Below the pieces are notes generated by a model that was not told the origin of the DNA, searched no databases, and worked only from the letters and a program-made list of their open reading frames with translations. A DNA stretch of 51,452 bases from an uncultured Flavobacteriaceae bacterium (GTDB lineage: Bacteria > Bacteroidota > Bacteroidia > Flavobacteriales > Flavobacteriaceae), in assembly GCA_947502975.1 (NCBI GenBank), contig CANNBV010000009.1:1-51452 (forward strand). Direction: 5' to 3'. Made by a program: the position numbers and the translations under genes. Below, one piece after another: positions 8,455 through 15,631 of the stretch. The first letter of the stretch is position 1. Every line of letters begins with the position of its first letter.

Positions 8455-9153
8455 TTACAATAGTGATTCATCAGCAAAACTAAAATAGGCTTTTTCTGTG
8501 ATTATTAAATGGTCCAAAACTTTTATATCTAAACTGGAAGCTGCAGTTTTTAATTTTTGGGTAATTTGCTTGTCGGCACTACTAGGATTTAAAGTTCCTG
8601 ATGGATGATTGTGCACTAATATTAGTCCAGTGGCACCAACTTCAAGTGCATTTTTTAACACGAGCCTCACATCCACTAAAGTCCCTGTAATACCGCCTTT
8701 ACTTAACTGGTTTTTTTGAATTACCTTGTTAGAATTATTCAAATAAATTATCCAAAATTCTTCATGGTGTAGCTCGCCTATTATAGGCTGCATCAATTCA
8801 AATACAGAAACACTAGATGTAATTTTCTTCTTTTCAAGTGCCTCTTCTCCCCTTCTTCGTCTTCCTAATTCTAATGCAGCAACAATAGTTATGGCCTTAG
8901 CTTCTCCTATACCTTTGAATGCCATAAGCTGTTTCACAGAAAGCTTACCCAAGGCACTTAAATTATTGTCAACACTAGCTAAAATACGTTTACAAAGTGC
9001 CACAGCGCTTTCTTCTCTATTTCCAGAACCTATTAAAATAGCTACTAATTCGGCATCACTTAAGGTAGATTTTCCTTTGTAAAGTAGTTTTTCTCTGGGT
9101 TGATCGTCTTGATTCCAATTTTTAATGGAAAATGAAGATGGTTTTTCTCGCAT
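8455..9153 (-). CDS. radC: RadC family protein (JAB/MPN domain)
   Basis: 232 residues with both RadC parts. The N-terminal UPF0758 helix-hairpin-helix region (about 15-90) includes KGKSTLSDAELVAILIGSG and MAFKGIGEAKA. The C-terminal JAB1/MPN metalloprotease-like domain has the zinc motif HNHPSG followed by the distal Asp in SSADKQIT. Despite the name, a DNA-repair role is not firmly established for this family. The ATG at 9153 gives the usual start with PREKLLYKGKSTLSD shortly after. It is divergent from the MOSC gene and probably heads the minus-strand run down to 3564. Confidence 0.93.
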   Translation of the reverse strand: MREKPSSFSIKNWNQDDQPREKLLYKGKSTLSDAELVAILIGSGNREESAVALCKRILASVDNNLSALGKLSVKQLMAFKGIGEAKAITIVAALELGRRRRGEEALEKKKITSSVSVFELMQPIIGELHHEEFWIIYLNNSNKVIQKNQLSKGGITGTLVDVRLVLKNALEVGATGLILVHNHPSGTLNPSSADKQITQKLKTAASSLDIKVLDHLIITEKAYFSFADESLL

Positions 9154-9251
9154 TGGTTAAAGATAAATATTGTAATTAAAAAAACACATGGATTTTAAAG
9201 GTAATCTTATTCCTAATTTTACATTTTACTTAATCTATTATTAAATATAGA

Positions 9252-9283
9252 TTGTAGTAAACTACAAAATTTCACTACTTTTA
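9252..9283 (+). promoter_or_regulatory. Candidate promoter and palindromic operator of the MOSC gene
   Basis: A perfect 16-bp palindrome, TTGTAGTAAACTACAA (9252-9267), contains a TTG that could be the -33 element. A -7-like TACTTTTA (9276-9283, one mismatch to TAnnTTTG) follows 21 bases after that TTG. A palindrome covering the -33 box is the geometry expected for a repressor site. The binding factor is unknown. Confidence 0.45.
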
Positions 9284-9309
9284 AGTGGAACAAAAGATCT
9301 TATTTTATA

Positions 9310-9945
9310 ATGCACATACAATCTACAAATATTTCACAACCTAAAACCATTTTATGGCACGACAAGGAAGTTAGTACAGGTATTTTTAAAATACCGACTA
9401 CAAAAGCCATTTATCTAGGGAAGCACAAGGTTACCGATGATTATGTTGCTGACACTAAAGTACATGGTGGTAGATATAAAGCCTGTTATTTATTTTCTTC
9501 AGACCATTACTCATATTGGAAAACGCTCTATCCAAATTTAACATGGAATTGGGGTATGTTTGGTGAAAACCTAACTATAAATGGCATGAATGAAACACAG
9601 ATAATGGTAGGTGATATATATAAAATAGGTGATGCACTTGTGCAAGTAACACAACCTAGAGAACCTTGTTTTAAATTTGGAGTGAAATTTGGCACACAGG
9701 ATGTTTTAAAACAGTTTATCCACCATGGGCTTCCTGGTACTTATATTCAAATATTAGAAGAAGGTTTTGTTAAAACTGGTGATGAACTAAAACTTGTAGA
9801 ACGCTTTGATAAAACTTTAAGTGTAGCACAACTATTTGAACAGATATTCACGAAATCTAAAAATCAAGAATTGTTAAAAACAGCAGTAGATCTAGACGTA
9901 TTACCACTACGTAAACGGGAGAAACTAAAATCTTTTATTCAATAA
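9310..9945 (+). CDS. MOSC domain-containing protein (YiiM-like)
   Basis: 211 residues covered by a MOSC domain, the fold of molybdenum cofactor sulfurase C-termini and of YiiM-type proteins. Visible hallmarks are KVHGGRYKACYLF early in the domain, the GMFGENLTINGM core, the GDALVQVTQPREPCFKF segment with the conserved Cys, and VLKQFIHHGLPGTYIQILEEG. The C-terminal 3-alpha-like tail (LEQIFTKSKNQELLKTAVDLDVLPLR) fits the YiiM subgroup. Proteins of this type help detoxify N-hydroxylated compounds or bind Mo-cofactor sulfur; the exact substrate is unknown. It is a single gene, divergent from radC, with a palindrome over its putative promoter. Confidence 0.88.
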   Translation: MHIQSTNISQPKTILWHDKEVSTGIFKIPTTKAIYLGKHKVTDDYVADTKVHGGRYKACYLFSSDHYSYWKTLYPNLTWNWGMFGENLTINGMNETQIMVGDIYKIGDALVQVTQPREPCFKFGVKFGTQDVLKQFIHHGLPGTYIQILEEGFVKTGDELKLVERFDKTLSVAQLFEQIFTKSKNQELLKTAVDLDVLPLRKREKLKSFIQ

Positions 9946-10028
9946 ATCTTTAAAATTTCAGTTAAGTAGTCAGCCATCATAATTATTTATGGTATTAATT
10001 TTAATATACTTACAATAAAATAGTTTAA

Positions 10029-11105
10029 ATGCTCAGAACATTATTATGTATTTCGCTTACTGCTTTAATATCAATCTCAAGTATTGCACAAACCTTAACT
10101 AAAGAGGTAAAAGCAGAAAAGGGTGATGGTATTTATGCTCTATTAAGGCGAAATGGTTTAGAGCCAACCGAACATTTCAAGACGTTTATTGAACTAAATA
10201 AAGAGAGGCTAAAAGCTAACAATGCATTACAGATTGGCAAAAGCTACCTTTTACCAATAATGCAAAAAGACACAATTCAAGTCGCTGAAATCATTCCGAT
10301 AAAGGATACTATTCTAGTTATTTCAAAACCAATACCGAAAGATTCCATTATTATTCCTAAGAAGGATATTATTGTAAATCCCCTTTTTGGAGAAAAATAT
10401 GAAGACATCATTAAGGAAAGTGAGACTTTAAAAGGCGGTGTTTATTATTTAATCTCCGGGCATGGCGGTCCTGACCCTGGAGCTATTGAAACGTATAATG
10501 GTAAACTTATTTCTGAAGATGAATATGCCTATGACGTCACTTTAAGGTTAGCTCGTAAACTTATAGCTAATAGTGGCACAGTTTATATTATCATTAAAGA
10601 TAAAAATGATGGGATTCGAGATAAAAGAATTTTAGAAGTTGATTATGATGAAACCTATTATCCTGAAAATCCGATTTCAAGAAGCCAGAAACTGCGATTA
10701 CGTGAGCGCACCAAAGCGGTAAACAAATTATTTATAAAGCACAAAGGCGCATACCAAAGGTTGATTGTAACCCATATTGATAGCCGAAGTAAAGGCAAAA
10801 ATATAGATGTATTCTTTTACCATGACCATAAAAGTAAAAGTGGTAAAGCCTTAGCTTTAAACATGCATAATACCTTTAAAGAAAAATATGCAAAATACCA
10901 ACCTAACCGCATCTACTCTGGGACTGTGAGCTCACGCAGTTTATATGTTATAAAAAACACCTTACCTGCTATGGTTTATATTGAATTAGGGAATATTAAA
11001 AACAAAAAAGACCAAAGGCGTATTCTTAATTATGAAAACAGGGAAGCTTTGGCAAAATGGATTTATGAAGGGCTTTTGGTAGATTTTGGGGAGCGTAAAA
11101 AATAA
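10029..11105 (+). CDS. N-acetylmuramoyl-L-alanine amidase (Amidase_3 type) with N-terminal LysM-like region
   Basis: 358 residues with a signal peptide (MLRTLLCISLTALISISSIA, then QT). The region 27-80 (KAEKGDGIYALLRRNGL...LQIGKSYLLP) resembles a LysM-type peptidoglycan-binding repeat. The C-terminal domain (about 130-350) is a zinc amidase: SGHGGPDPGA gives the first His ligand, EDEYAYDVTLRLA the Glu ligand, VTHIDSR the second His, and YIELGNIKN the catalytic Glu. Such enzymes cut the amide between muramic acid and the stem peptide, for daughter-cell separation or wall turnover. An insert (DGIRDKRILEVDYDETYY) is longer than in AmiC-type enzymes. It is a single gene converging on the membrane protein to its right. 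Confidence 0.87.
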   Translation: MLRTLLCISLTALISISSIAQTLTKEVKAEKGDGIYALLRRNGLEPTEHFKTFIELNKERLKANNALQIGKSYLLPIMQKDTIQVAEIIPIKDTILVISKPIPKDSIIIPKKDIIVNPLFGEKYEDIIKESETLKGGVYYLISGHGGPDPGAIETYNGKLISEDEYAYDVTLRLARKLIANSGTVYIIIKDKNDGIRDKRILEVDYDETYYPENPISRSQKLRLRERTKAVNKLFIKHKGAYQRLIVTHIDSRSKGKNIDVFFYHDHKSKSGKALALNMHNTFKEKYAKYQPNRIYSGTVSSRSLYVIKNTLPAMVYIELGNIKNKKDQRRILNYENREALAKWIYEGLLVDFGERKK

Positions 11106-11115
11106 ATTGCTAGTC

Positions 11116-12510
11116 TTAATTAAACTTCTCTGTTAATTGTGTAGGGAATTGTAATTTGAGTTTATTTTGTTCGTTACGATATGCTCTGCTATTATCCCAT
11201 TTATCCTTTTTGAAAATTATTTGATTTTGTTTACGTAATTCATTTACTGCTATTTTATGAGAACTGAGTACACTAATATAATCTTGTAAAACACACTCCT
11301 TTTCATAAGAATATTCAAATAATATTTCGGATGCAATATGTGTTTTAAACTTTTTAACTAGGTCATTCTTATAAGTAATTGAATCATTTAATTTTATCAC
11401 AGTTCCAATATTTACCTTTAAAGTATCTTTAAAATCTTGAGAATAATTTAATAGAACTTCTATCTGAGGTGATGGAGGCATAATAAAATCTAAGTCCGGA
11501 TTAAAATTTTTGATAGAATGAGAGATTTTGAATTTCACTCCTCTTTTTTCAAATCTATGACTTAACAAGTCTTCATTATATATATTATAAATAATATTCC
11601 GTTGCCCTATATCATAAAGTATTTTTTCAACTGTTTTAACATGTTTAATTTGCAAACTTCGATCCGCAGAAATTCTAACATAAAGATATGGAATCAATTC
11701 TTCCCTCATTGATGCACGTTCTGCAGCTATAATTGATGGGATATCATAAAACGTAACTCTGTCTCCGTAATACCATATCTCTAATTTACCATTGTCTAAT
11801 AATTCTAAATTAATCGTAACTTCAGGATTATTATTAAATTGAAATTCATCATAAAAATTTGAGTGTGGCAATGCATAAACTGGGCTAGACTCTACTGCTG
11901 CTTTATCTATAGACTTATAATTAACTGTATTAATTTTACTCAAACCAAAAGTTAAAAATAACATTACACCAAAATGAATGGTTTGAACCTTAAATCGATT
12001 TCTATGAAAAATTCGAATTAACCCTTTCCATGAATCAAAATATAATACCAAAAGTAATAATGTAGATAGAACACCAACATACGGAGAAAAATCAAAATCC
12101 AAACAACACATGGAAAATACAAAGAAGCATAAACCCATTTTTGTGAACCAATAGGTGAAATTGAAGTTCAAAAATACTTGATCGTTTACTATTCTTCTTC
12201 TAATCGGATTTCTCCAAGAAAGAATATTAGATGGTCGACTCAATAACATATTAATAGTTATCGAATTTGCAAAAATCACTGATAGACCAGCAAAAAACAA
12301 ATTATAAGAGTTCCTATCTTCCTCAGTTAAGGTGTAAGGTAAATTGGCAAATCCAAAAGTCATAACCCTAAAAGATTCTCTAATCACATAAAAGAAATTG
12401 TAAATTGTTAAAGCTGATAGCAAACCAACTACTACAGAAATTATGATCCAATTAATTGGAATCTTATTGAAACTTACTCTTGAATCATAAAAAAGCCTAC
12501 TGAATTTCAT
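11116..12510 (-). CDS. Polytopic membrane protein with an ExbD-like periplasmic domain
   Basis: 464 residues, not a named family I recognise. About five transmembrane helices lie near residues 20-43, 70-90, 118-137, 142-160 and 175-192. Residues 229-312 follow the pattern of the ExbD/TolR periplasmic domain: a VTINLELLDNGKLEIW strand pair, then VTFYDIPSIIAAE, then LYVRISADRSLQIKHVKTV and a helix plus final strand (ILYDIGQRNIIYNI). The remaining ~150 residues contain a second alpha/beta segment with charged ends. ExbD normally has one helix and works with ExbB in proton-driven outer-membrane processes; no exbB is nearby. The assignment is inference from pattern only. It is a single gene between the convergent amidase gene and mpl, with small repeats upstream. 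Confidence 0.7.
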   Translation of the reverse strand: MKFSRLFYDSRVSFNKIPINWIIISVVVGLLSALTIYNFFYVIRESFRVMTFGFANLPYTLTEEDRNSYNLFFAGLSVIFANSITINMLLSRPSNILSWRNPIRRRIVNDQVFLNFNFTYWFTKMGLCFFVFSMCCLDFDFSPYVGVLSTLLLLVLYFDSWKGLIRIFHRNRFKVQTIHFGVMLFLTFGLSKINTVNYKSIDKAAVESSPVYALPHSNFYDEFQFNNNPEVTINLELLDNGKLEIWYYGDRVTFYDIPSIIAAERASMREELIPYLYVRISADRSLQIKHVKTVEKILYDIGQRNIIYNIYNEDLLSHRFEKRGVKFKISHSIKNFNPDLDFIMPPSPQIEVLLNYSQDFKDTLKVNIGTVIKLNDSITYKNDLVKKFKTHIASEILFEYSYEKECVLQDYISVLSSHKIAVNELRKQNQIIFKKDKWDNSRAYRNEQNKLKLQFPTQLTEKFN

Positions 12511-12582
12511 TTGTAAGTAATTTACAATAAATTAGTAGACACATTTACTATTTCGTTACAAATCTATTTGAGTAAAATTAAG

Positions 12583-12627
12583 ATCCTGAATCATACTTCG
12601 ATTACACTCAGTACAAGAGTTCAGGAT
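12583..12627. repeat. Small dispersed inverted repeat (ATCCTGAA...TTCAGGAT)
   Basis: ATCCTGAA (12583-12590) pairs with TTCAGGAT (12620-12627). The loop holds CTTCGATTACACTCAGTAC, which differs by transitions from the CTTCGACTGCGCTC-type core found in palindromes at 20567 and 34303. This looks like a degenerate member of the same dispersed repeat family, in the gap upstream of the ExbD-like gene. Confidence 0.55.
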
Positions 12628-12638
12628 GACAATAATAG

Positions 12639-13994
12639 TTAGTTGATTAGATCCTTAACTGCATCAAAATCTAAACCTCCATAATTACCAGAACTCATCA
12701 ACAACAAAGCTTTGTTATCAAAGTTTTGTGAGAATAAAAAGTTTTTAAAATCTTCTGGATTGGTGTAAATAATTAAATCGTCTCGTTGAAAAGCATCTGC
12801 TATTTGTTGATGCGATACTTCTTCTAACTTTTTAATTTCAACGGCATGTGGCGAGTAGAATACCACAGCAACATCAGCCGCATCTAACGCACCTTTGTAT
12901 TCTTTTAAAAATTCGGCATTTAAACTGCTGTAGGTGTGCAATTCTAAACATGCTACTAAAGTTCTGTTTTGGTATTGTTCTTTAACAGCATTTGTTGTGG
13001 CTTCTACTTTACTTGGCGAATGTGCAAAGTCTTTATAAGCAACACTTTTGTCACTTTCAGCTATTTTTTCTAAACGCTTGCTGGCACCTTTAAATGTAGA
13101 AATGGCTTCGTAGAAATCGTCTTCATCTATACCCATATGCTGACAAATCCATTTGGAGCCTGCTAAATTATTGAGGTTGTGTTTTCCAAATACTTCAATT
13201 GGCAAATCGCCTTCTGGTGTTTCTAAAAGTGTTTGTCCGTTTTCAACACTGTACGCTGGTGTTTGGTATGGTAACTTTCTGATGGTATTATTACTTGCCT
13301 CTACTACTCGCTTTACTTCTGGGTCTTCTTCGTTATAATTGATACTGCCACCAGACACAATGGAATCTACGAAAATACTAAACTGCTCTACGTAGTTATC
13401 GTATGTTGGAAATACATTAATATGATCCCAAGCAATGCCGCTTAAGAGTGCAATATTTGGTTTATATAAATGAAATTTTGGGCGCCTGTCAATGGGCGAA
13501 CTTAAATATTCATCGCCTTCTAGAACGATGAAATCGTTGTCTTCCGTGAGTTTTACCATCACATCAAAACCTTCTAGCTGCGCTCCTACCATATAATCTA
13601 CATCTTTATCATGATAATGCATGACGTGTAAAATCATAGAGGTGATTGTCGTTTTACCATGGCTTCCACCAATGACTACACGGGTTTTGCGCTTTGATTG
13701 TTCGTACAGAAACTCGGGATAGCTGTAAATTTTAAGGCCTAACTCCTGAGCTTTTAACAGCTCTGGATTGTCTTCCTTGGCATGCATTCCTAAAACAATA
13801 GCATCTAAATCTGATGTAATTTTTTCAGGATACCATCCAAAAGCTTCAGGTAATAAACCTTTTGCATCTAATCGCGATTTTGAAGGTTCAAAAATGGTAT
13901 CGTCGCTTCCTGTGACGTTGTATCCTTTATTATGTAAGGCTAGAGCTAAATTGTGCATTGCTGCACCACCAATGGCTATAAAATGTACGTTCAT
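12639..13994 (-). CDS. mpl: UDP-N-acetylmuramate:L-Ala-gamma-D-Glu-meso-DAP ligase (Mpl) or close Mur ligase
   Basis: 451 residues with the Mur-ligase three-domain plan. Domain 1 begins VHFIAIGGAAMHNLALAL, the UDP-MurNAc-binding glycine loop. The ATP P-loop is GGSHGKTTITSM (GSHGKTT at 110-116). Domain 3 has KDFAHSPSKVEATT and LELHTYSSLN. Mpl attaches recycled tripeptide to UDP-MurNAc, saving muropeptides; the FxHxGGAAMxxLA start and the DFAHxPxxV phrase separate Mpl from MurC. It acts in the cytoplasm as a single gene on the minus strand. MurC is the alternative, but the length and motifs favour Mpl. Confidence 0.85.
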   Translation of the reverse strand: MNVHFIAIGGAAMHNLALALHNKGYNVTGSDDTIFEPSKSRLDAKGLLPEAFGWYPEKITSDLDAIVLGMHAKEDNPELLKAQELGLKIYSYPEFLYEQSKRKTRVVIGGSHGKTTITSMILHVMHYHDKDVDYMVGAQLEGFDVMVKLTEDNDFIVLEGDEYLSSPIDRRPKFHLYKPNIALLSGIAWDHINVFPTYDNYVEQFSIFVDSIVSGGSINYNEEDPEVKRVVEASNNTIRKLPYQTPAYSVENGQTLLETPEGDLPIEVFGKHNLNNLAGSKWICQHMGIDEDDFYEAISTFKGASKRLEKIAESDKSVAYKDFAHSPSKVEATTNAVKEQYQNRTLVACLELHTYSSLNAEFLKEYKGALDAADVAVVFYSPHAVEIKKLEEVSHQQIADAFQRDDLIIYTNPEDFKNFLFSQNFDNKALLLMSSGNYGGLDFDAVKDLIN

Positions 13995-14380
13995 GAAACA
14001 AATATCAAACTATCAGTTTAAAGTTCAAAGTTTAATGTTTAAAATTCTAAAGGAATAAGTTTAATAACTCATCTTTTTGATGCTTTTTAGTATTATAAAC
14101 AAAAGAGCTATTCTTTTAGTGTGTTCATTTTGTCTTGATACAAAACGAACCAAAAAATCAAGATCAAGCCGAGGAATTTTTAAGTTTAAAAAAACTTAAA
14201 ACCGATTCGAAAACTCCGCGTCGAACTTTCGTTCTCCTGTTCTCGGAGCTTTTCTTCATCTATTCTGCGCCTTGACTATCAATTCTATGAATTGATTAAG
14301 GACTTTACTTTTTACAAGAAAAGTGTTTATTGATGATTATACCTACTATCGTATTTGTACTTATAATTGCGGGTTAGCCC
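13995..14380. other. Non-coding stretch with inverted repeats, probably decayed dispersed repeat
   Basis: With the structured element at 14381-14465 this forms the only gene-free stretch over 300 bases (13995-14470). I see no coding frame. It contains A/T-rich direct repeats of the AGTTTAAAGTTCAAAGTTTAA kind (14010-14045), a perfect 10-bp inverted repeat TTTTAAGTTT-aaaa-AAACTTAAAA (14178-14201), and a looser pair AAAACTCCG with CGGAGCTTTT (about 14211-14256). The block TTGTCTTGATACAAAACGAA near 14131 resembles intergenic sequence that recurs in flavobacterial genomes, by my recollection. A short hairpin GCGGG-ttag-CCCGC (14369-14382) abuts the structured element. Confidence 0.5.
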
Positions 14381-14465
14381 GCGTTAGGGATTGAACGGTA
14401 TGTTTGAAATCCCCGACGTAGGAGGGATTGAGTAGTGAAAGCCCGACCCCTTGTGGGTAACGCCC
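14381..14465 (+). ncRNA. Dispersed structured element, copy 2 (Flavo-1-like)
   Basis: The closing stem is GCGTTA (14381-14386) with TAACGC (14458-14463). Inside are GGGAT with ATCCC, a second GGGATTGAG followed by AGTGAAAGCCCGACCC, and a minimal terminal hairpin CCC-cttgt-GGG. It ends 5 bases from the stop of the TPR gene, which runs on the opposite strand. The upstream hairpin GCGGG-ttag-CCCGC shares two bases with the closing stem, so the two folds compete. Confidence 0.75.
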
Positions 14466-14470
14466 AAAAA

Positions 14471-15421
14471 TTAAAGCTCTAAGATTTTTTCTTTTTGTGC
14501 TTTAAATGGTTTTATTTTAGGTAGTTCTGTAATTGCCAAATCTATATGCTCTAATGCTTTGGTTTTATTACGCTTGTGTGTATGTATTTGGGCCAAACGA
14601 TAATGTGCCCAAGCTTTTGGAACCCCATCTTTTGCAGAATAATTGTTGATGTAGATTTGCAGGCATTGTTCGCCTTTTTCTAACTGTATGTTATATTCGG
14701 CTGCCACTTTACCAATTTGATAATGCAATGCATTACGTTGGTGTTTTGTGTTGGCTTCCTCTATGGTTTTTATGGCTTTTTCTGGTTGATTTTCGTTTTC
14801 GTAGAGTGTGGTAAGTTTGCTGTAACAGGTTAACGAACCGCCTTCTTCAATGGCCATTTTATAATATTTTTCTGCAAGTTCTGGTTCGTCGTCATATTCA
14901 TAAATATAACCTTTGGCAAGGTAACCGTCTACCGTTGACAGCGCCTCTAACTCAGCCGCATATTTGAGTGATTTACTTTTGCTTCCCCCAAAAATCCCGG
15001 GAAGTTGCATGTATAATTCCACGAGTGCCCAACGGGTTTCTATATGATTTTTATCAAGCTCCGCGGCTTTTGTAAAAGACGATTTTATGTCGCCTATTAA
15101 GCCTATGGCTTTAAACTTATTTTGTAATGCTTTCATCCCTAAAACACCGCCATATTTATAGTGATAATTCGCCACATCTGGTTTGGTGTTTACTAATTTT
15201 TTATAGACATCAATGGCTTTTTCCCAATGTTGTTGGTGCCCATAAACATCGCCTAAAAACTCCAAAGCAGTGATATCTTCTGGGGATGTTTCAAGATATT
15301 TTAGTACCGTAGTTTCTGCTTTTACAAACTCTTTATTTTGAATAAGTATCTCAACATCGTTAAGTGTTTCCTGAGAAAAACAGATAATAGGAAATAAAAA
15401 TATGAATAGTAGGTGTTTCAT
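14471..15421 (-). CDS. Secreted tetratricopeptide-repeat protein
   Basis: 316 residues from the preferred start, which gives a clean signal peptide (MKHLLFIFLFPIICFSQ). ATG (15433) and TTG (15442) lie in frame upstream but would add polar residues before it. The mature protein is a helical TPR array: repeats are visible at VLKYLETSPEDITALEFLGDVYG, WEKAIDVYKKLVNTKP, IEEGGSLTCYSKLTTLY and QPEKAIKTIEEANTKHQ. TPR arrays mediate protein-protein contacts; no catalytic domain is present. The partner is unknown. It is divergent from the large macroglobulin gene across about 210 bases, so shared regulation is possible but unproven. A -7-like box (15440-15447, minus strand) lies 19 bases upstream of this start. 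Confidence 0.82.
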   Translation of the reverse strand: MKHLLFIFLFPIICFSQETLNDVEILIQNKEFVKAETTVLKYLETSPEDITALEFLGDVYGHQQHWEKAIDVYKKLVNTKPDVANYHYKYGGVLGMKALQNKFKAIGLIGDIKSSFTKAAELDKNHIETRWALVELYMQLPGIFGGSKSKSLKYAAELEALSTVDGYLAKGYIYEYDDEPELAEKYYKMAIEEGGSLTCYSKLTTLYENENQPEKAIKTIEEANTKHQRNALHYQIGKVAAEYNIQLEKGEQCLQIYINNYSAKDGVPKAWAHYRLAQIHTHKRNKTKALEHIDLAITELPKIKPFKAQKEKILEL

Positions 15422-15631
15422 GTTTTTTGACATTAATCGCAAAAATAGGTTTTTTTAAATATCTATATTTTTGATTAAGATAATCTTAAGATTTAGCGTT
15501 TGGTTAATACTTTTTAAGGTACGTTTTACCCTTAAAATGATTAACTTCACTCATCGAACGGAGGCAGTTACCTATTTATTGCTTTTTTGGAACAGCTTTT
15601 GAACGTAGCTTAGATATAAAATTACATTGAA

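Noticed and set aside
13153-13338. Short plus-strand frames opposite mpl
   Set aside because: The mpl motifs run continuously on the other strand, so these are antisense shadows.
14381-14465. CRISPR repeat or transposon end
   Set aside because: The four copies are far apart, single and of changing length; no spacer array, target duplication or transposase is present.
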